A DNA stretch of 64,000 nucleotides from Rugosibacter sp. (GCA_030645365.1 JAUSMB010000068.1:1-64000); one strand, 5' to 3'. Shown: positions 8,600 to 19,383, numbered from the stretch's first letter. The notes: a model not told the origin generated them from the sequence alone. A program made the numbers and translations.

Positions 8600-10051
8600 T
8601 CAGTATTTCACTCGCACGCGGTAATCAAGGGTAGCGCGGCCCTCGGCAGGCACATTGATCTGCCATTCTGCAACACCCGCAGCGCGCTTGGTATGCGGTT
8701 GCGATTCGCTGATCATCGACCAATCTCCCGGCATAGGTTCACGCACCGTCACGATCACTGCTTCCGACTTCGCATTTTTCAACACGATCTGGTAGGCGGA
8801 TTCGGTCGTGATGTTGTAGCGGCCTGCGTTGGGCAGTTTTTGAAAAATGGTTTGTTTTTTGTCAGCCGTTAAATCAAACGCATCCCCTAGCTTCAGGCGC
8901 ACCGTTTCATTTTTTGGCGTATGGTCGAGCCTGTCTTCGCCCACAAACTGCGCATTACCCTGGCTGTCTTTTTTGTACACCCGGATCACGCCTTTAGGCA
9001 GGGGGATACCGAGGCCTTCACCCTTGTTTTGAAAATCCACAAACACGCCAACTTTCAGCTTTTGCCCTATCTCACCATGAGGCGCGGAATAATAATAAGG
9101 CGCACCTTCGAGCAAGAAGGTTTTCTTTACCGGCACCTGGGTCGCTGTCATCAAGGCCACTTGCTTGGTTTGACTTTCAGCCAGCGTAGTCGGCCGCTGC
9201 AGGGTATAGAGATGGTATTCAAATAACGATTCCTGCTGCATCTCGACGGCATCGGCAACTTTCTCTGCCATAGCCATCATGGCTCGAGGTTGCGGCATAG
9301 CTTCACGAACACGATTGAGATCACCCGCCACCAGTTGGAGTTTGGCATTGGCATAGGCGGTACCGCTTTGGTTGGTGAGTGTCACCCATCCATTCAGGTC
9401 GAGCGCATTGTCTGCGGCATTGAGCTCGGCCACGTAATCAGCACGCCACGACAACCCCGCCGTCAGGTAAGACAATTCAAGATTTTGCTGGCCTTGCGCC
9501 GGGCTAACCAACGAGATCACCAGCGTGGGTTTGTCACGCAAGGTATCAGGCACACCAGAAAAGGCCAACCTGCCAGGCGCGCCAGTTTCAATGCGATCGG
9601 CAAATTTGAGTATGACGCCATTCTGCGTGGACAACACCGTTGCCGATTCACGGGTTTCAGCACCGGTGGCCGGATTCGTTCTTAACACCATCACCTCACG
9701 TCCGGCATATTTTTCCAGTAATTTTTGCGGCGTCAGCAGATCAAAATCAAAATTTTGTTCGAGCAAACGAAACCCCGCAGGCTGCGTGAGGTTACGCAAT
9801 TGCGCTGTTTCTGGCCGCATCTGAGCAGACACCTCGCGCCAGGCCAGTTGATTCAAGTTGTGCGCCAGTTTTACCCGTCGGGCATCTTTGACCAGCGCCA
9901 GATTATCGTTGTAGATCGTCACTGCAACGCTACTCTGATCAACCGCTGTGCTCACGGTTTCATCTTGCGGCGCTGCCCCTACAGGCAGCGCCAAAACCAA
10001 GGCTAGCGCACATCCGGCATGGGTAAGTTTTCTGGTAATTCGTTTAGACAT
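8600..10051 (-). CDS. DUF4139 domain-containing exported protein
   Basis: A 483-residue protein with a signal peptide (ALALVLALPVGAAP). The N-terminal third holds the VAVTIYNDNLALVKDARRV pattern seen in DUF4139 proteins. The rest is mostly beta, with SYLTAGLSWRADYVAELN and a C-terminal half ending in LDYRVRVKY. Function is unknown; the family is exported and related to mucoidy-inhibitor-like proteins. The ATG at 10051 has an AGGAGAACGTC leader, so I prefer it to the upstream in-frame start at 10075. It follows the DUF1329 gene by 33 bases and is probably in the same transcript. Confidence 0.85.
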   Translation of the reverse strand: MSKRITRKLTHAGCALALVLALPVGAAPQDETVSTAVDQSSVAVTIYNDNLALVKDARRVKLAHNLNQLAWREVSAQMRPETAQLRNLTQPAGFRLLEQNFDFDLLTPQKLLEKYAGREVMVLRTNPATGAETRESATVLSTQNGVILKFADRIETGAPGRLAFSGVPDTLRDKPTLVISLVSPAQGQQNLELSYLTAGLSWRADYVAELNAADNALDLNGWVTLTNQSGTAYANAKLQLVAGDLNRVREAMPQPRAMMAMAEKVADAVEMQQESLFEYHLYTLQRPTTLAESQTKQVALMTATQVPVKKTFLLEGAPYYYSAPHGEIGQKLKVGVFVDFQNKGEGLGIPLPKGVIRVYKKDSQGNAQFVGEDRLDHTPKNETVRLKLGDAFDLTADKKQTIFQKLPNAGRYNITTESAYQIVLKNAKSEAVIVTVREPMPGDWSMISESQPHTKRAAGVAEWQINVPAEGRATLDYRVRVKY

Positions 10052-10084
10052 GACGTTCTCCTGTGCGTTGCACATATAGCTGAC

Positions 10085-11404
10085 TTAATCTCCTGAGCGT
10101 AACTGCTGCACTTGAAAAAAGCTTGGCGGGTTAAGCTTAGGATCAATAAAACTTTTGAACTGCCCGGTTGAACATCGCTTGGCTTGCACATCGATCATGG
10201 TGCCGGAATCATCAATCGGCACACCGGCGCCCTTGTTACTGGCCATTTGAAAATCCGGATGGGTTTTACCCAGAATAGCGACCTTCCACAACTCGCCTTT
10301 GCGATCATAAATGAGCGACACGGCAATGGTGTTGGTTTGCGCGTCGAATAAAAACACGCGACGGCTCACCGGATGGCTGGAGGCCAGCGGTACGCCAGTG
10401 ACCACATGGACTTTACGCAATTGCCAGCGCACATCCGGAAAGCAACCGCCCTGCCCGGTGAAAGCGACATAGCGAAAACCTGTGGGGTCTTTATATTCAT
10501 CTGATAACGCCAGATCGTTATGGTTATAAAAAGGCAGCAGCAGATTGCGTGTGCCGTTAAATGTCCATTTGGTTTCCGACACGCGGGCGTTGTAGCCACC
10601 AAAATCTTCGATCATGGTGTCAGACCCTAAAAAAGCATCTGTCGTCTGTCCGGTTGATAAGCGTCGTACGCGACGTTGAAAACCAAAATACATGTACGCG
10701 TCATCCAGCTTCAAATCATTGTCATAACGCTGAATCAAGAGCTGGGTATTTTTCAAGTCCATGGGCTCGTTCACCATTAAATACGTGGCATTGAGCAGAT
10801 TGGACGGGTTGGGCTGAATTTCCGGCGTTGGTGGCGTTTCAACCCGATACTTGAATTTGAGCGCATGCACGTTGACCAACAACGAGCGCTCAACCTTACC
10901 CGACATCAAATCACGATATTTCCATTGCACCGGACGGATGGTAAAAGTCTCACCAACGCCATAACGAAAATTCCACGCGATTTTTTCACCCGCACGCGGA
11001 TCGCTCTCCAGGGGTTCTTCAAGAAATGGGCGCCCCCCCACATACCCGATGATTTCGCCCGGCTTTTCACCTAACCGCGTCTTGTTTAAATTAATGCGAC
11101 TGGCTTCAACATATTTGGGCACAACATCAAACGACATCGTGGGCGCTGTCTTGATTTCAAACCAGCCATTTTTCAGCATCATGAACGTGCCAACATCAAG
11201 GACTTCCTTGAAACGATCTGCATTGTCCTTGTTGACTTTCATACCTGAAGCCAACCCGGCAAATGATGGCATGCCTGCGCTATAGGGCGAAAAACTCTTC
11301 AGCAGATCGGCCTCCGTTGCCGCTTCGGCCAAACCAGCGCAGACAAACAAGCTGCTCGCAGCGACTGCAAAAAAACACCGGGGTCGTGTTTTCATTTTCT
11401 TCAT
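10085..11404 (-). CDS. DUF1329 domain-containing exported protein
   Basis: A 439-residue protein with a signal peptide ending near LAEA at about residue 28. The mature part fits DUF1329: LKSFSPYSAGMPSFAG, the YVGGRPF segment, then FGFQRRVRRLSTGQ and DAFLGSDTMIEDF. DUF1329 proteins are periplasmic or outer-membrane-associated, predicted beta-rich and structurally likened to lipoprotein-carrier folds; they often sit near RND exporters, but none is here. The start has a GAGGAG site. It lies between cysS and the DUF4139 gene on the same strand. Confidence 0.85.
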   Translation of the reverse strand: MKKMKTRPRCFFAVAASSLFVCAGLAEAATEADLLKSFSPYSAGMPSFAGLASGMKVNKDNADRFKEVLDVGTFMMLKNGWFEIKTAPTMSFDVVPKYVEASRINLNKTRLGEKPGEIIGYVGGRPFLEEPLESDPRAGEKIAWNFRYGVGETFTIRPVQWKYRDLMSGKVERSLLVNVHALKFKYRVETPPTPEIQPNPSNLLNATYLMVNEPMDLKNTQLLIQRYDNDLKLDDAYMYFGFQRRVRRLSTGQTTDAFLGSDTMIEDFGGYNARVSETKWTFNGTRNLLLPFYNHNDLALSDEYKDPTGFRYVAFTGQGGCFPDVRWQLRKVHVVTGVPLASSHPVSRRVFLFDAQTNTIAVSLIYDRKGELWKVAILGKTHPDFQMASNKGAGVPIDDSGTMIDVQAKRCSTGQFKSFIDPKLNPPSFFQVQQLRSGD

Positions 11405-11498
11405 TACATTCTCCTCATTTTATTTTTTAATTTTGCAATTGCACTACCACTACAAACAACGCAAACAACGCTGCCCTGCCTTAATTACCTCACTCGTC

Positions 11499-12881
11499 TT
11501 ACGCGCGTCGCCAGGTTGTCCCTTGCGGGCTATCTTCGAGCACAATGCCAGCGGCGCTGAGTTCTTCACGCAGGCGGTCGGCTTCAGCAAAATTTTTGGC
11601 TTTTTTCGCCGTGGTGCGAGCGCCGACTTTTTCTTCAATCATCTCGTGACTCAACCCATCCGCAGGCGTTGCCTGCAAAAAAACCTGCGCATCGCGCTGC
11701 AAAAGTCCCACAATGCCACCCAGCGCTCTGAGCTGGCCCGCCAAGGCAGCCTCACCCCGATTGATGGCAGCTGCCAGATCAAACAACACGGCCATGGCTT
11801 CAGGTGTACCAAAGTCATCATCCAGTGCCGCCTTGAAGCGTTGCGCATGGGCTTCGTTCCAATCCACCGGTGCTGCACCCGACTGCCCCTTCAATGCGGT
11901 GTACAGCCGCGTGAGCGACTGGCGTGCATCATCCAGATGAACGTCTGAATAATTGAGCGGGCTGCGGTAGTGAGCGCGCAAAATAAAAAATCGCACGACT
12001 TCGGCATCGTACTTTTTCAAGACTTCGCGTATGGTAAAAAAATTGCCCAGCGACTTGGACATTTTCGCGTCATCCACCCGCACAAAGCCGTTGTGCAGCC
12101 AGTAATTCACAAAATGTCTATGGGACTTATCCTCACAGGCGCCTTCAGATTGCGCGATCTCGTTTTCGTGATGCGGAAACTGCAAATCCTGGCCGCCACC
12201 GTGAATATCAAAGTGTGCCCCAAGCAGTTCAGAAGCCATGGCCGAACACTCGATATGCCATCCGGGACGACCGGTACCCCAGGGGGATTCCCATTTAGCC
12301 TCGACCGGCTCTTCTTCCTTGGCTTGTTTCCAGAGCACGAAATCCAGTGGATCTTGTTTGCCAGCGGTCACATCCACCCGCTCACCAGCACGCAAATCTT
12401 CCAGCGATTTACCGGAAAGCTTGCCATACCCATCGAACTTGCGTACCGAGTAGCAAACATCACGGTTCGACGCCACATAGGCGTAGCCATGCTTTTCCAG
12501 CGTGGCGATCATGTCTTTCATCTGCGCCACATAATTCGTTGCGCGCGGTTCAACGTCAGGTGGCAATACGCCAAGCGCCGTGGCGTCTTCGTGCATCGCC
12601 GCGATAAAGCGATCGGTCAGCTGATGGATGGTTTCGTTATTTTCCTGCGCGCGACGAATGATCTTGTCGTCAATATCGGTAATGTTGCGCACATAGGTGA
12701 GCTGATAACCAGTGGCGCGCAACCAGCGCGCGACCAGATCAAACACCACCATCACCCGGGCGTGGCCCAGGTGACAATAGTCGTACACGGTCATGCCGCA
12801 AACATACATTTTTGCGTGGCCGGGCTGGAGAGAAACAAAGGTCTGTTTTTCGCGCGCGAGGGTGTTGTATAACTTCAGCAT
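11499..12881 (-). CDS. cysS: Cysteine--tRNA ligase
   Basis: A 460-residue class I aminoacyl-tRNA synthetase that charges tRNA-Cys. Visible are the zinc-binding start of the active site with Cys28 (YVCGMTVYD), the HIGH-type motif HLGH, KMSKS in [14 protein letters not shown], and the C-terminal tRNA-binding helices. Length matches the family. The C-terminal region contains a copy of the dispersed repeat, read as EKVGART. That position needs only substitutions against the usual helical sequence, not an insertion. It is transcribed leftward, divergent from the TPR gene. Confidence 0.97.
   Translation of the reverse strand: MLKLYNTLAREKQTFVSLQPGHAKMYVCGMTVYDYCHLGHARVMVVFDLVARWLRATGYQLTYVRNITDIDDKIIRRAQENNETIHQLTDRFIAAMHEDATALGVLPPDVEPRATNYVAQMKDMIATLEKHGYAYVASNRDVCYSVRKFDGYGKLSGKSLEDLRAGERVDVTAGKQDPLDFVLWKQAKEEEPVEAKWESPWGTGRPGWHIECSAMASELLGAHFDIHGGGQDLQFPHHENEIAQSEGACEDKSHRHFVNYWLHNGFVRVDDAKMSKSLGNFFTIREVLKKYDAEVVRFFILRAHYRSPLNYSDVHLDDARQSLTRLYTALKGQSGAAPVDWNEAHAQRFKAALDDDFGTPEAMAVLFDLAAAINRGEAALAGQLRALGGIVGLLQRDAQVFLQATPADGLSHEMIEEKVGARTTAKKAKNFAEADRLREELSAAGIVLEDSPQGTTWRRA
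11620..11631 (+). repeat. Dispersed repeat core inside cysS
   Basis: Exact GCGCCGACTTTT, antisense to cysS; the gene reads it as KVGA. The extended left arm is not conserved here. Confidence 0.75.
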
Positions 12882-13017
12882 CAGAATAGGCGTGGGTAGT
12901 GGATTGTTGGTTTGGTTGTGAGATGGTGCTGCTTGTTGTTAGAATTCAGCACCGGATTCATCATGGTTTAGCCGCATAAAATGCCTTTGCAGGCAACCAC
13001 ATCGAGAAGTATACCTC

Positions 13018-13542
13018 ATGACCAAAACCCACTTTAGCCCCCTCCGTTCGCTCGCTAGCGCTTTATTTTTTGTCTTGTGCCTGTTGCCCTTTGCCACGCA
13101 CGCCACATCGCTGGCTGACATCACGGCTTTGATCAATCAACGCCAGTATGCACCTGCACTGGCAGCGCTTGAACCTTACCTCGCAACGAACCCCACCGAT
13201 GCACAAGGCCGTTTTCTCAAAGGCGTGGCGCTTGGCGAATTAAATCAACCGGCTGAGGCCATTGCCGTATTCACGAGCTTAACGGAAGATTTCCCTGAGA
13301 TGCCCGAACCCTACAATAATCTGGCAGTAATCTATGCCAAACAAAACCAGTTGGAAAATGCGCGCCGCGCTCTGGAAATGGCGATTCGCACAAACCCATC
13401 CTACGCTACCGCTCATGAAAACCTGGGCGATATTTACGCGCGCCTAGCAAGTCAGGCCTATAGCCAGGCAAAGCAACTCGATGCTGCCAATACCAGCGCA
13501 CAACGCAAGCTCGCCTTGCTAAACAGCCTTACTCAGCCATAA
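13018..13542 (+). CDS. Exported tetratricopeptide repeat protein
   Basis: A 174-residue protein with a signal peptide (ASALFFVLCLLPFATHAT). From about residue 35 it has three to four TPR units, for example GRFLKGVALGELNQPAEAIAVF, PYNNLAVIYAKQNQLENARRAL and AHENLGDIYARLA. It is probably a periplasmic protein-interaction module. It is 23 bases upstream of the exported cyclophilin gene and on the same strand, so a joint role in envelope protein folding or assembly is plausible but unproven. Confidence 0.85.
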   Translation: MTKTHFSPLRSLASALFFVLCLLPFATHATSLADITALINQRQYAPALAALEPYLATNPTDAQGRFLKGVALGELNQPAEAIAVFTSLTEDFPEMPEPYNNLAVIYAKQNQLENARRALEMAIRTNPSYATAHENLGDIYARLASQAYSQAKQLDAANTSAQRKLALLNSLTQP

Positions 13543-13565
13543 AACTCACTTTCAGGAGCTAAAAA

Positions 13566-14129
13566 ATGCAACGCCTCATTATTTTATTTGCCACACTATT
13601 TTTCAGTCTGACCGCTTTTGCAGCCAATCCTCAGATTGAAATGAAAACATCGCAAGGGATCATCATTATTGAGCTCTATCGCGACAAGGCGCCTCAGTCT
13701 GTAGAAAACTTCTTGCGCTATGTGAAAGAGGATTTTTACAAAGGCACCCTGTTCCACCGAGTAATCGATGGCTTCATGATTCAAGGCGGCGGCTTTTCTT
13801 CCGGCATGAAAGAAAAACCCACGCGTGAGCCCATTCAGAATGAAGCCAAAAATGGTCTGAAAAACGAGGTGGGCACTATTGCCATGGCACGCACCGGCGA
13901 CCCGCATTCAGCAACGGCGCAATTTTTTATCAATCTAAAAAATAATACGTCGCTGGATTATCCCAAACCTGATGGCTGGGGTTATGCCGTATTTGGCAAA
14001 GTCATCAAGGGATTGGATGTTGTGCAAAAGATTGGTAAAACAACCACTGGCAGTTCAGGCTTTTACCAAGACGTTCCCACGACACCTATCGTCATCGAAT
14101 CCGTCAAGATTTTGACGGATAAAAAATAA
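13566..14129 (+). CDS. ppiA: Peptidyl-prolyl cis-trans isomerase, periplasmic cyclophilin
   Basis: A 187-residue cyclophilin with a signal peptide ([17 protein letters not shown]). The cyclophilin core is complete: [15 protein letters not shown] with the catalytic arginine, then [21 protein letters not shown] and [15 protein letters not shown]. It catalyses proline isomerisation during folding in the periplasm. A TCAGGAGC ribosome site precedes the ATG. It is followed 20 bases later by a paralogue lacking a signal peptide; the pair is probably an old duplication. Confidence 0.92.
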   Translation: MQRLIILFATLFFSLTAFAANPQIEMKTSQGIIIIELYRDKAPQSVENFLRYVKEDFYKGTLFHRVIDGFMIQGGGFSSGMKEKPTREPIQNEAKNGLKNEVGTIAMARTGDPHSATAQFFINLKNNTSLDYPKPDGWGYAVFGKVIKGLDVVQKIGKTTTGSSGFYQDVPTTPIVIESVKILTDKK

Positions 14130-14149
14130 TCTCTCTGGAAAGAAACCTC

Positions 14150-14638
14150 ATGATCAAACTCACGACCAATCACGGTGTCATTACGCTTGAACTCAATGCA
14201 GAGAAAGCACCGAAGACCGTTACCAACTTTATCAATTACGTTAAAACCGGCCAGTTCGACAACACGATTTTTCATCGTGTGATTCCTGGCTTCATGGTGC
14301 AAGGCGGCGGCTTTGAGCCGGACATGAAACAAAAACCCGTAGGTGCACCCATCGACAATGAGGCCAACAATGGCCTGAAAAACGATTCCTACACCGTCGC
14401 CATGGCCCGCACATCCGACCCGCACTCAGCCACGGCACAGTTTTTCATCAATGTGGCCGATAACGATTTCCTGAACTACGGCACCTGCCAGGATGGCTGG
14501 GGTTACTGCGTTTTCGGCCAGGTGATTGATGGCAGGGACGTGGTCGATAAAATCAAGGCAGTACCAACGGGCACCGTCAGCGGACATCAAAATGTGCCCT
14601 CAGAGAATGTGATCATCGAACGCGCCGAAGTCTTCTGA
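14150..14638 (+). CDS. ppiB: Peptidyl-prolyl cis-trans isomerase, cytoplasmic cyclophilin
   Basis: A 162-residue cyclophilin without a signal sequence, matching the usual cytoplasmic PpiB length. It has [33 protein letters not shown] and [18 protein letters not shown]. It is in an operon with ppiA and the TPR gene, and upstream of lpxH. Confidence 0.95.
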   Translation: MIKLTTNHGVITLELNAEKAPKTVTNFINYVKTGQFDNTIFHRVIPGFMVQGGGFEPDMKQKPVGAPIDNEANNGLKNDSYTVAMARTSDPHSATAQFFINVADNDFLNYGTCQDGWGYCVFGQVIDGRDVVDKIKAVPTGTVSGHQNVPSENVIIERAEVF

Positions 14639-14706
14639 AGTCATCCAGGGCAGCCTGATCCATTGCCTTGCCTCGGTAATTAAAAATAGCTATGGGTGGT
14701 GCTCTT

Positions 14707-15465
14707 ATGCATAAGACAGGCATCACCCGCTTTGTTTCTGATCTGCATCTCAGTGCCGATCGCCCTGATCTCACCGCGCGCTTTGCCGCTTTTCTCGCGG
14801 ATACCGCTGCATCGAAGATCACCGCGCTGTTTATTCTTGGTGATCTGTTTGACGCATGGATAGGCGATGATGATCTTGCGCAGCCTTTTAATGCCGAAGT
14901 CTGCAGCCTGCTGCGAAATCTTTCTGATCAAGGCACACAGCTGTTTTTTATAGCCGGCAATCGTGATTTCTTGATTGGCGACACGTTTGCACAAGCGGCA
15001 GGGCTGCAACGGCTAACTGAGGTCGAAAAAGTCGGCGCTGACGAAACGGCGATATTGATCATGCACGGCGATACGTTATGCACCGACGATACGGATTACC
15101 AAGCCTTTCGCAAGCAGGTGCGCAACCCCGCCTGGCGGGGTAATTTTCTTGCCCGCCCTCTGGCCGAACGTCGAGCAGAGGCGACCGCATTGCGTCAAAA
15201 AAGCAGAGCCGCCACCAAAGAAAAATCGCAAACCATCATGGATGTCAACGCCGAGGTAGTTCGCCAGGCACTCATCACTTCAGGCTGTCGTCGGCTGATT
15301 CACGGTCATACGCATCGCCCAGGCTGCGAGCAAATATTGTTGGCTGATGGGCCTGATGGCGTCGCCGAACGCTGGGTGCTTTCTGACTGGGATAGCCATC
15401 GTGGCGATGCGCTTGAAGTCAGCGCCGATGGCAGCATTCGCCGGATTGATCAATCTGGCAAATGA
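14707..15465 (+). CDS. lpxH: UDP-2,3-diacylglucosamine diphosphatase
   Basis: A 252-residue calcineurin-like metallophosphoesterase that hydrolyses UDP-2,3-diacylglucosamine to lipid X in lipid A synthesis at the inner membrane. Metal-binding motifs are in order: FVSDLHL, GDLFDAWIGDD, GNRDFLIG, MHGDTLC and HGHTHRP. I chose the ATG at 14707 because a GGTGG lies upstream; the in-frame ATG at 14692 has no ribosome site. A dispersed repeat copy lies at 15027-15038, read as EKVGADE. It converges on metZ with only 12 bases between stops. Confidence 0.92.
   Translation: MHKTGITRFVSDLHLSADRPDLTARFAAFLADTAASKITALFILGDLFDAWIGDDDLAQPFNAEVCSLLRNLSDQGTQLFFIAGNRDFLIGDTFAQAAGLQRLTEVEKVGADETAILIMHGDTLCTDDTDYQAFRKQVRNPAWRGNFLARPLAERRAEATALRQKSRAATKEKSQTIMDVNAEVVRQALITSGCRRLIHGHTHRPGCEQILLADGPDGVAERWVLSDWDSHRGDALEVSADGSIRRIDQSGK
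15027..15038 (-). repeat. Dispersed repeat core inside lpxH
   Basis: Exact AAAAGTCGGCGC on the plus strand, so the motif points leftward. lpxH reads it as KVGA. Confidence 0.8.
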
Positions 15466-15477
15466 AAAATGAACTGT

Positions 15478-16683
15478 TCAGGCTTTTAGGCCGCGCGCAA
15501 TATCTGCCTCAAGATCACGCGGACTCTCCAAGCCCACCGCAATACGCAGCAAGCCTTCTTTGATGCCGGAGGCAGCACGTGCTTCCGGCGAAATTCGACC
15601 ATGCGTGGTCGAAGAAGGATGAGTGATGGTGGTTTTAGTGTCACCCAGATTAGCCGTAATCGACAATAACCGACAATTGTCGACCACCCGCCATGCCGCT
15701 TCACGTTCGCCCTTGACTTCAAACGCCACGATCGCGCCACCGCTGGATTGTTGTTTCATTGCCAGCGCATGCTGCGGATGTGAGGGCAAACCCGGATAGT
15801 AAACGCGAGCGACTTGCGGTTGTTGCTCTAGCCACTGCGCTAGTTCAAGCGCATTGGCCGATTGCTGCTTCATGCGTAGCGACAAGGTTTCCATGCCTTT
15901 GAGAATGACCCAGGCATTGAAGGGCGAAATTGTCGGCCCGGCTGTGCGCAAAAACTTGAAGACTTCATCCGTTAATGTCTTTGGCCCGCAGACAGCTCCA
16001 CCCAGCACCCGGCCCTGTCCGTCAAGATATTTGGTCGCAGAATGGATGACCAGATCCGCCCCCAGCTTTAACGGTTGCTGTAGCGCCGGGCTACAAAAAC
16101 AGTTATCAACCACCAGTAACACGCCGCGCGCATGGGCAACGGCGGCCAGCGCGGCAATATCGAGTACCTCGGTCAACGGATTGGAGGGCGTTTCAATGAA
16201 GAGCAAGCGCGTGTTTGGGCGTAGCGCAGCGGCAAAGGCTGCGCTATCGGTTGAATCAATGAATGTTGTCTCAATACCAAAACGCGCGAGGATCGTACCA
16301 AACAACTGCTGCGTCGCGCCAAAAATACTGCGCGAAGACACAATATGCTCGCCAGACTTCATGAGCGACATCACCGTGGCCAGAATCGCCGCCATGCCGC
16401 TAGCCGTTGCGACACAAGCTTCTGCACCTTCCAGCGCTGCCAGCCTTGTTTGCATCATGGTTACGGTAGGATTCGTGAAGCGGGCATAGACCATGCCGTC
16501 CTCCTCACCGGAAAACCGGGCGGCCGCCTGGGCTGCGCTGTCGAACACAAAGCTGGATGTCAGATAGAGCGCTTCGGAATGCTCATTGAATTGACTACGC
16601 GTTTGACCCGCACGTACCGCCAGGGTTTCTAGCGACCAATCATTGTCTGGCACAGTTTTTTCAGAGAACACATCCTTCATCAA
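15478..16683 (-). CDS. metZ: O-succinylhomoserine sulfhydrylase
   Basis: A 401-residue PLP enzyme of the Cys/Met metabolism family. It makes homocysteine from O-succinylhomoserine and sulfide in methionine synthesis. Visible are the YARFTNPT segment, the SGMAAI loop, FIETPSNP and the PLP lysine K218 in HSATKYLDGQGR. The chain is full length. MetB or MetY cannot be fully excluded by eye, but the position directly after purF is the classic metZ place in betaproteobacteria. The start is adjacent to the purF stop, so it is probably the last gene of the truA-to-metZ transcript. Confidence 0.93.
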   Translation of the reverse strand: MMKDVFSEKTVPDNDWSLETLAVRAGQTRSQFNEHSEALYLTSSFVFDSAAQAAARFSGEEDGMVYARFTNPTVTMMQTRLAALEGAEACVATASGMAAILATVMSLMKSGEHIVSSRSIFGATQQLFGTILARFGIETTFIDSTDSAAFAAALRPNTRLLFIETPSNPLTEVLDIAALAAVAHARGVLLVVDNCFCSPALQQPLKLGADLVIHSATKYLDGQGRVLGGAVCGPKTLTDEVFKFLRTAGPTISPFNAWVILKGMETLSLRMKQQSANALELAQWLEQQPQVARVYYPGLPSHPQHALAMKQQSSGGAIVAFEVKGEREAAWRVVDNCRLLSITANLGDTKTTITHPSSTTHGRISPEARAASGIKEGLLRIAVGLESPRDLEADIARGLKA

Positions 16684-18243
16684 TCAGCCTCGTCCTAAAT
16701 TCAAATCAAGCTGAGACCCGTTGTTATGGTCATAACGATCACTGCCTTCATCATCGTTATCTTCATCTTCCTCATGACGCACTGTGGGCTGGTCACGGTC
16801 ATGCTCCATTTTTTGCAAATAAGCAGAAGTGATATCGCCGGTGATGTAATGACCATCGAAACAGGATGTCTCAAACTGCGTAATACTGGGATTCACCGAG
16901 CGCACAGCCGATTTGAGATCATCAAGGTCCTGATAGATCAGCGCATCTGCACCGATTTCACGGCAAATTTCTTCGTCCGAGCGAAACGAGGCAATGAGCT
17001 CGGATCGCGAGGGCATATCAATGCCGTACACATTGGCAAAGCGCACCGGGGGCGATGCCGAAGCAAAGTACACTTTCTTTGCGCCAGCTTCACGCGCCAT
17101 CATGATGATTTCACGGCTGGTGGTACCACGCACAATGGAATCATCCACCAGCAACACATTGCGGCCCTTGAATTCCTGGGCGATGGCATTGAGCTTCTGG
17201 CGTACCGATTTACGTCGCGTCGCCTGGCCGGGCATGATGAAAGTGCGCCCGATATAGCGGTTTTTAACAAAGCCTTCGCGATAGGGCAGATTGAGCCTTG
17301 CGGCCAGATCCATGGCCGAATGGCGGCTCGAATCCGGAATGGGAATCACGGCATCAATGGCCAGATGCGGCATGGTGCGACGGATTTTATCGGCCAGAAA
17401 ATCACCCATACGCGCGCGCGTCTCATACACCGAAATGCCGTCCATGACAGAATCAGGGCGCGCCAGATAAACAAACTCGAACATGCAGGGCGCATGCACG
17501 GTATGTTCCGCACACTGCCGACTAACGAAATTGCCGCGCATATCAATCAAGATCGCTTCGCCTGGCTCGACATCCCTCAACAACTTGAAGCCCAGCGTGT
17601 CAATCGCCACGCTCTCTGAGGCCACGAGATACTCAGCCCCATCCAGGGTATCGTTGCGACCTATCACCAACGGGCGAATACCAAACGGATCACGAAACGC
17701 AACCAGGCCATAACCGGCAATCATCGCCACTACGGCATACGCACCACGCACGCGACGATGAACGCCAGCAACTGCTTTGAAAATAGTCTCCGCATCGACT
17801 TGATGCGTATTGGATGCCACCTGTAACTCGTGCGCAAACACATTCAACAGCACTTCCGAATCGGAATTGGTGTTCATGTGACGCAGGTCTTGCAAAAACA
17901 TATCCTGCTTGAGCTGTGCCGCATTGGTCAAATTGCCATTGTGAGCAAGCATCAAACCAAACGGCGAATTCACATAAAACGGCTGCGCCTCAGCCGCGTT
18001 ATCTGCAGAGCCCGCAGTGGGATAGCGGCAATGGCCAATGCCCCAGTTGCCGACCAAGCTGCGCATATTGCGCGTGCGAAACACATCGCGCACCAGGCCA
18101 GAGCCTTTGTGCATATGAAAACGGCCACCTTCTCCGGTGGCTATGCCTGCCGCATCCTGCCCGCGGTGCTGTAGCACCTGCAAGCCATCATATAGCAACT
18201 GATTCACTGGCGTGGTCGCCACCACACCCAGAATTCCGCACAT
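16684..18243 (-). CDS. purF: Amidophosphoribosyltransferase
   Basis: A 519-residue enzyme for the first committed step of purine synthesis: PRPP and glutamine give phosphoribosylamine. The N-terminal glutaminase domain begins MCGILGV, with Cys2 the nucleophile after methionine removal. The phosphoribosyltransferase domain has the PRPP loop [13 protein letters not shown]. The tail is acidic and of low complexity ([12 protein letters not shown]). It follows cvpA by nine bases, the conserved cvpA-purF pairing of proteobacteria. Confidence 0.97.
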   Translation of the reverse strand: MCGILGVVATTPVNQLLYDGLQVLQHRGQDAAGIATGEGGRFHMHKGSGLVRDVFRTRNMRSLVGNWGIGHCRYPTAGSADNAAEAQPFYVNSPFGLMLAHNGNLTNAAQLKQDMFLQDLRHMNTNSDSEVLLNVFAHELQVASNTHQVDAETIFKAVAGVHRRVRGAYAVVAMIAGYGLVAFRDPFGIRPLVIGRNDTLDGAEYLVASESVAIDTLGFKLLRDVEPGEAILIDMRGNFVSRQCAEHTVHAPCMFEFVYLARPDSVMDGISVYETRARMGDFLADKIRRTMPHLAIDAVIPIPDSSRHSAMDLAARLNLPYREGFVKNRYIGRTFIMPGQATRRKSVRQKLNAIAQEFKGRNVLLVDDSIVRGTTSREIIMMAREAGAKKVYFASASPPVRFANVYGIDMPSRSELIASFRSDEEICREIGADALIYQDLDDLKSAVRSVNPSITQFETSCFDGHYITGDITSAYLQKMEHDRDQPTVRHEEDEDNDDEGSDRYDHNNGSQLDLNLGRG

Positions 18244-18252
18244 GGTCTGCCT

Positions 18253-18744
18253 CTATCGAAATCGAATACGCTTTACCGCTTCCGGCGGTAACCACGGTCT
18301 TGCTGCCAACACGGCTGTTTCAAGCGGAGGAGCCAATACTGATCCCTGCCACCAGGCGGATTTAGGTAACGGTGTCATACCCGCCACCATGACACCTGCC
18401 AGCACCACCAGCACCCCGCGAAAAATTCCAAAAAATGCACCCAGCAATCGGTCCAGCAGTCCCAACCCCACAACACTTAGCAACATCGATATGACTTTGC
18501 GTGCAATGCTAAACACTATAAGTACAGCGATAAAAATAATGACGTAAGCCGCTGCCAAGCGTATCCCAGGTTCTGCAATCTGGCCAACTAACCACTGTGC
18601 AACCTGAGGGGCCTCGGCACGTGCCACAAAAAATGCCACCACCCATGCCACAAGCGCCAGAATCTCACCCACCACGCCACGCCACGCACCGAACAGTATT
18701 GAAATAGCAATCGCGACTATTACGGCATAATCAAAAAGTGTCAT
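18253..18744 (-). CDS. cvpA: CvpA family membrane protein
   Basis: A 163-residue inner-membrane protein with four hydrophobic segments, starting TLFDYAVIVAIAISILFGAWRG, the usual CvpA N-terminus. The family is linked to colicin V export in E. coli and to envelope stress; its biochemical role is not settled. It lies between the SPOR gene and purF with short gaps. Confidence 0.92.
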   Translation of the reverse strand: MTLFDYAVIVAIAISILFGAWRGVVGEILALVAWVVAFFVARAEAPQVAQWLVGQIAEPGIRLAAAYVIIFIAVLIVFSIARKVISMLLSVVGLGLLDRLLGAFFGIFRGVLVVLAGVMVAGMTPLPKSAWWQGSVLAPPLETAVLAARPWLPPEAVKRIRFR

Positions 18745-18759
18745 CGGTTTATTTCACTG

Positions 18760-19383
18760 TCACTTTGTCGTTACCTTGCCAGTAACGCCGATTTTTTTAA
18801 TTTTCGCTTCTGCTTTGTCGGCTTCTTCACGGCTGGCAAATGGCCCGGCGCGCACGCGGGTGCGCATACCTTGGTCATTTGATAGTTTCTCGGTATACGC
18901 AGGCAAGCGTAGCTCTTTCATTTTGGCCAGAAGTTGCTTGACGTTACCGGTTTCTTTGTAAGCACCCAATTGAACGACCCACTGCTGGACGCCCGGATCT
19001 GCAGATGTTGGCGATGAGGCACTCGGAACTGGGGCGGGTTTATTCTCCGTATTGTTCCCCGCCGGCGCTTCTGGCAGAGCTTCTTTTCTCGGCGCAAGGG
19101 AAGTGCCAGTAGAAGCCGCATCGGGAATGACTGCTTTGGGTTGCACCGCAGGCAAAGGACGAACCACAGCATCATCCGATAAAATTTTTGCCGCCAACCC
19201 ACCGGTTTCCCGGCTCGGGATTTTTACTTGGATATCTTGTACTGGGGGACGCGGGTCATGATCCATGACCATGGGCAGAACTATCACGGCCAACAAGACC
19301 AGTGCTGCGGCGCCCACGAGCCGACGCCTGGCGCGTTTTTTCAGTTGGAGTTCAGGGTCCGCTGAAGTATCGATTTCCGTCAT
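18760..19383 (-). CDS. SPOR domain-containing membrane protein (DedD-like)
   Basis: A 207-residue protein: a short basic cytoplasmic start (KKRARRRLVGA), one transmembrane segment at about residues 23-42 (ALVLLAVIVLPMVM), a proline/alanine-rich linker, and a C-terminal SPOR domain (VVQLGAYKETGNVKQLLAKM to RVRAGPFASREEADKAEAKI). SPOR domains bind denuded septal peptidoglycan, so this is probably a division-site protein. It stands between folC and cvpA as in related genomes. Confidence 0.9.
   Translation of the reverse strand: MTEIDTSADPELQLKKRARRRLVGAAALVLLAVIVLPMVMDHDPRPPVQDIQVKIPSRETGGLAAKILSDDAVVRPLPAVQPKAVIPDAASTGTSLAPRKEALPEAPAGNNTENKPAPVPSASSPTSADPGVQQWVVQLGAYKETGNVKQLLAKMKELRLPAYTEKLSNDQGMRTRVRAGPFASREEADKAEAKIKKIGVTGKVTTK

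Noticed and set aside
16726-17619. A 297-codon plus-strand frame opposite purF
   Set aside because: It is fully antisense to the well-supported purF gene and matches no family.
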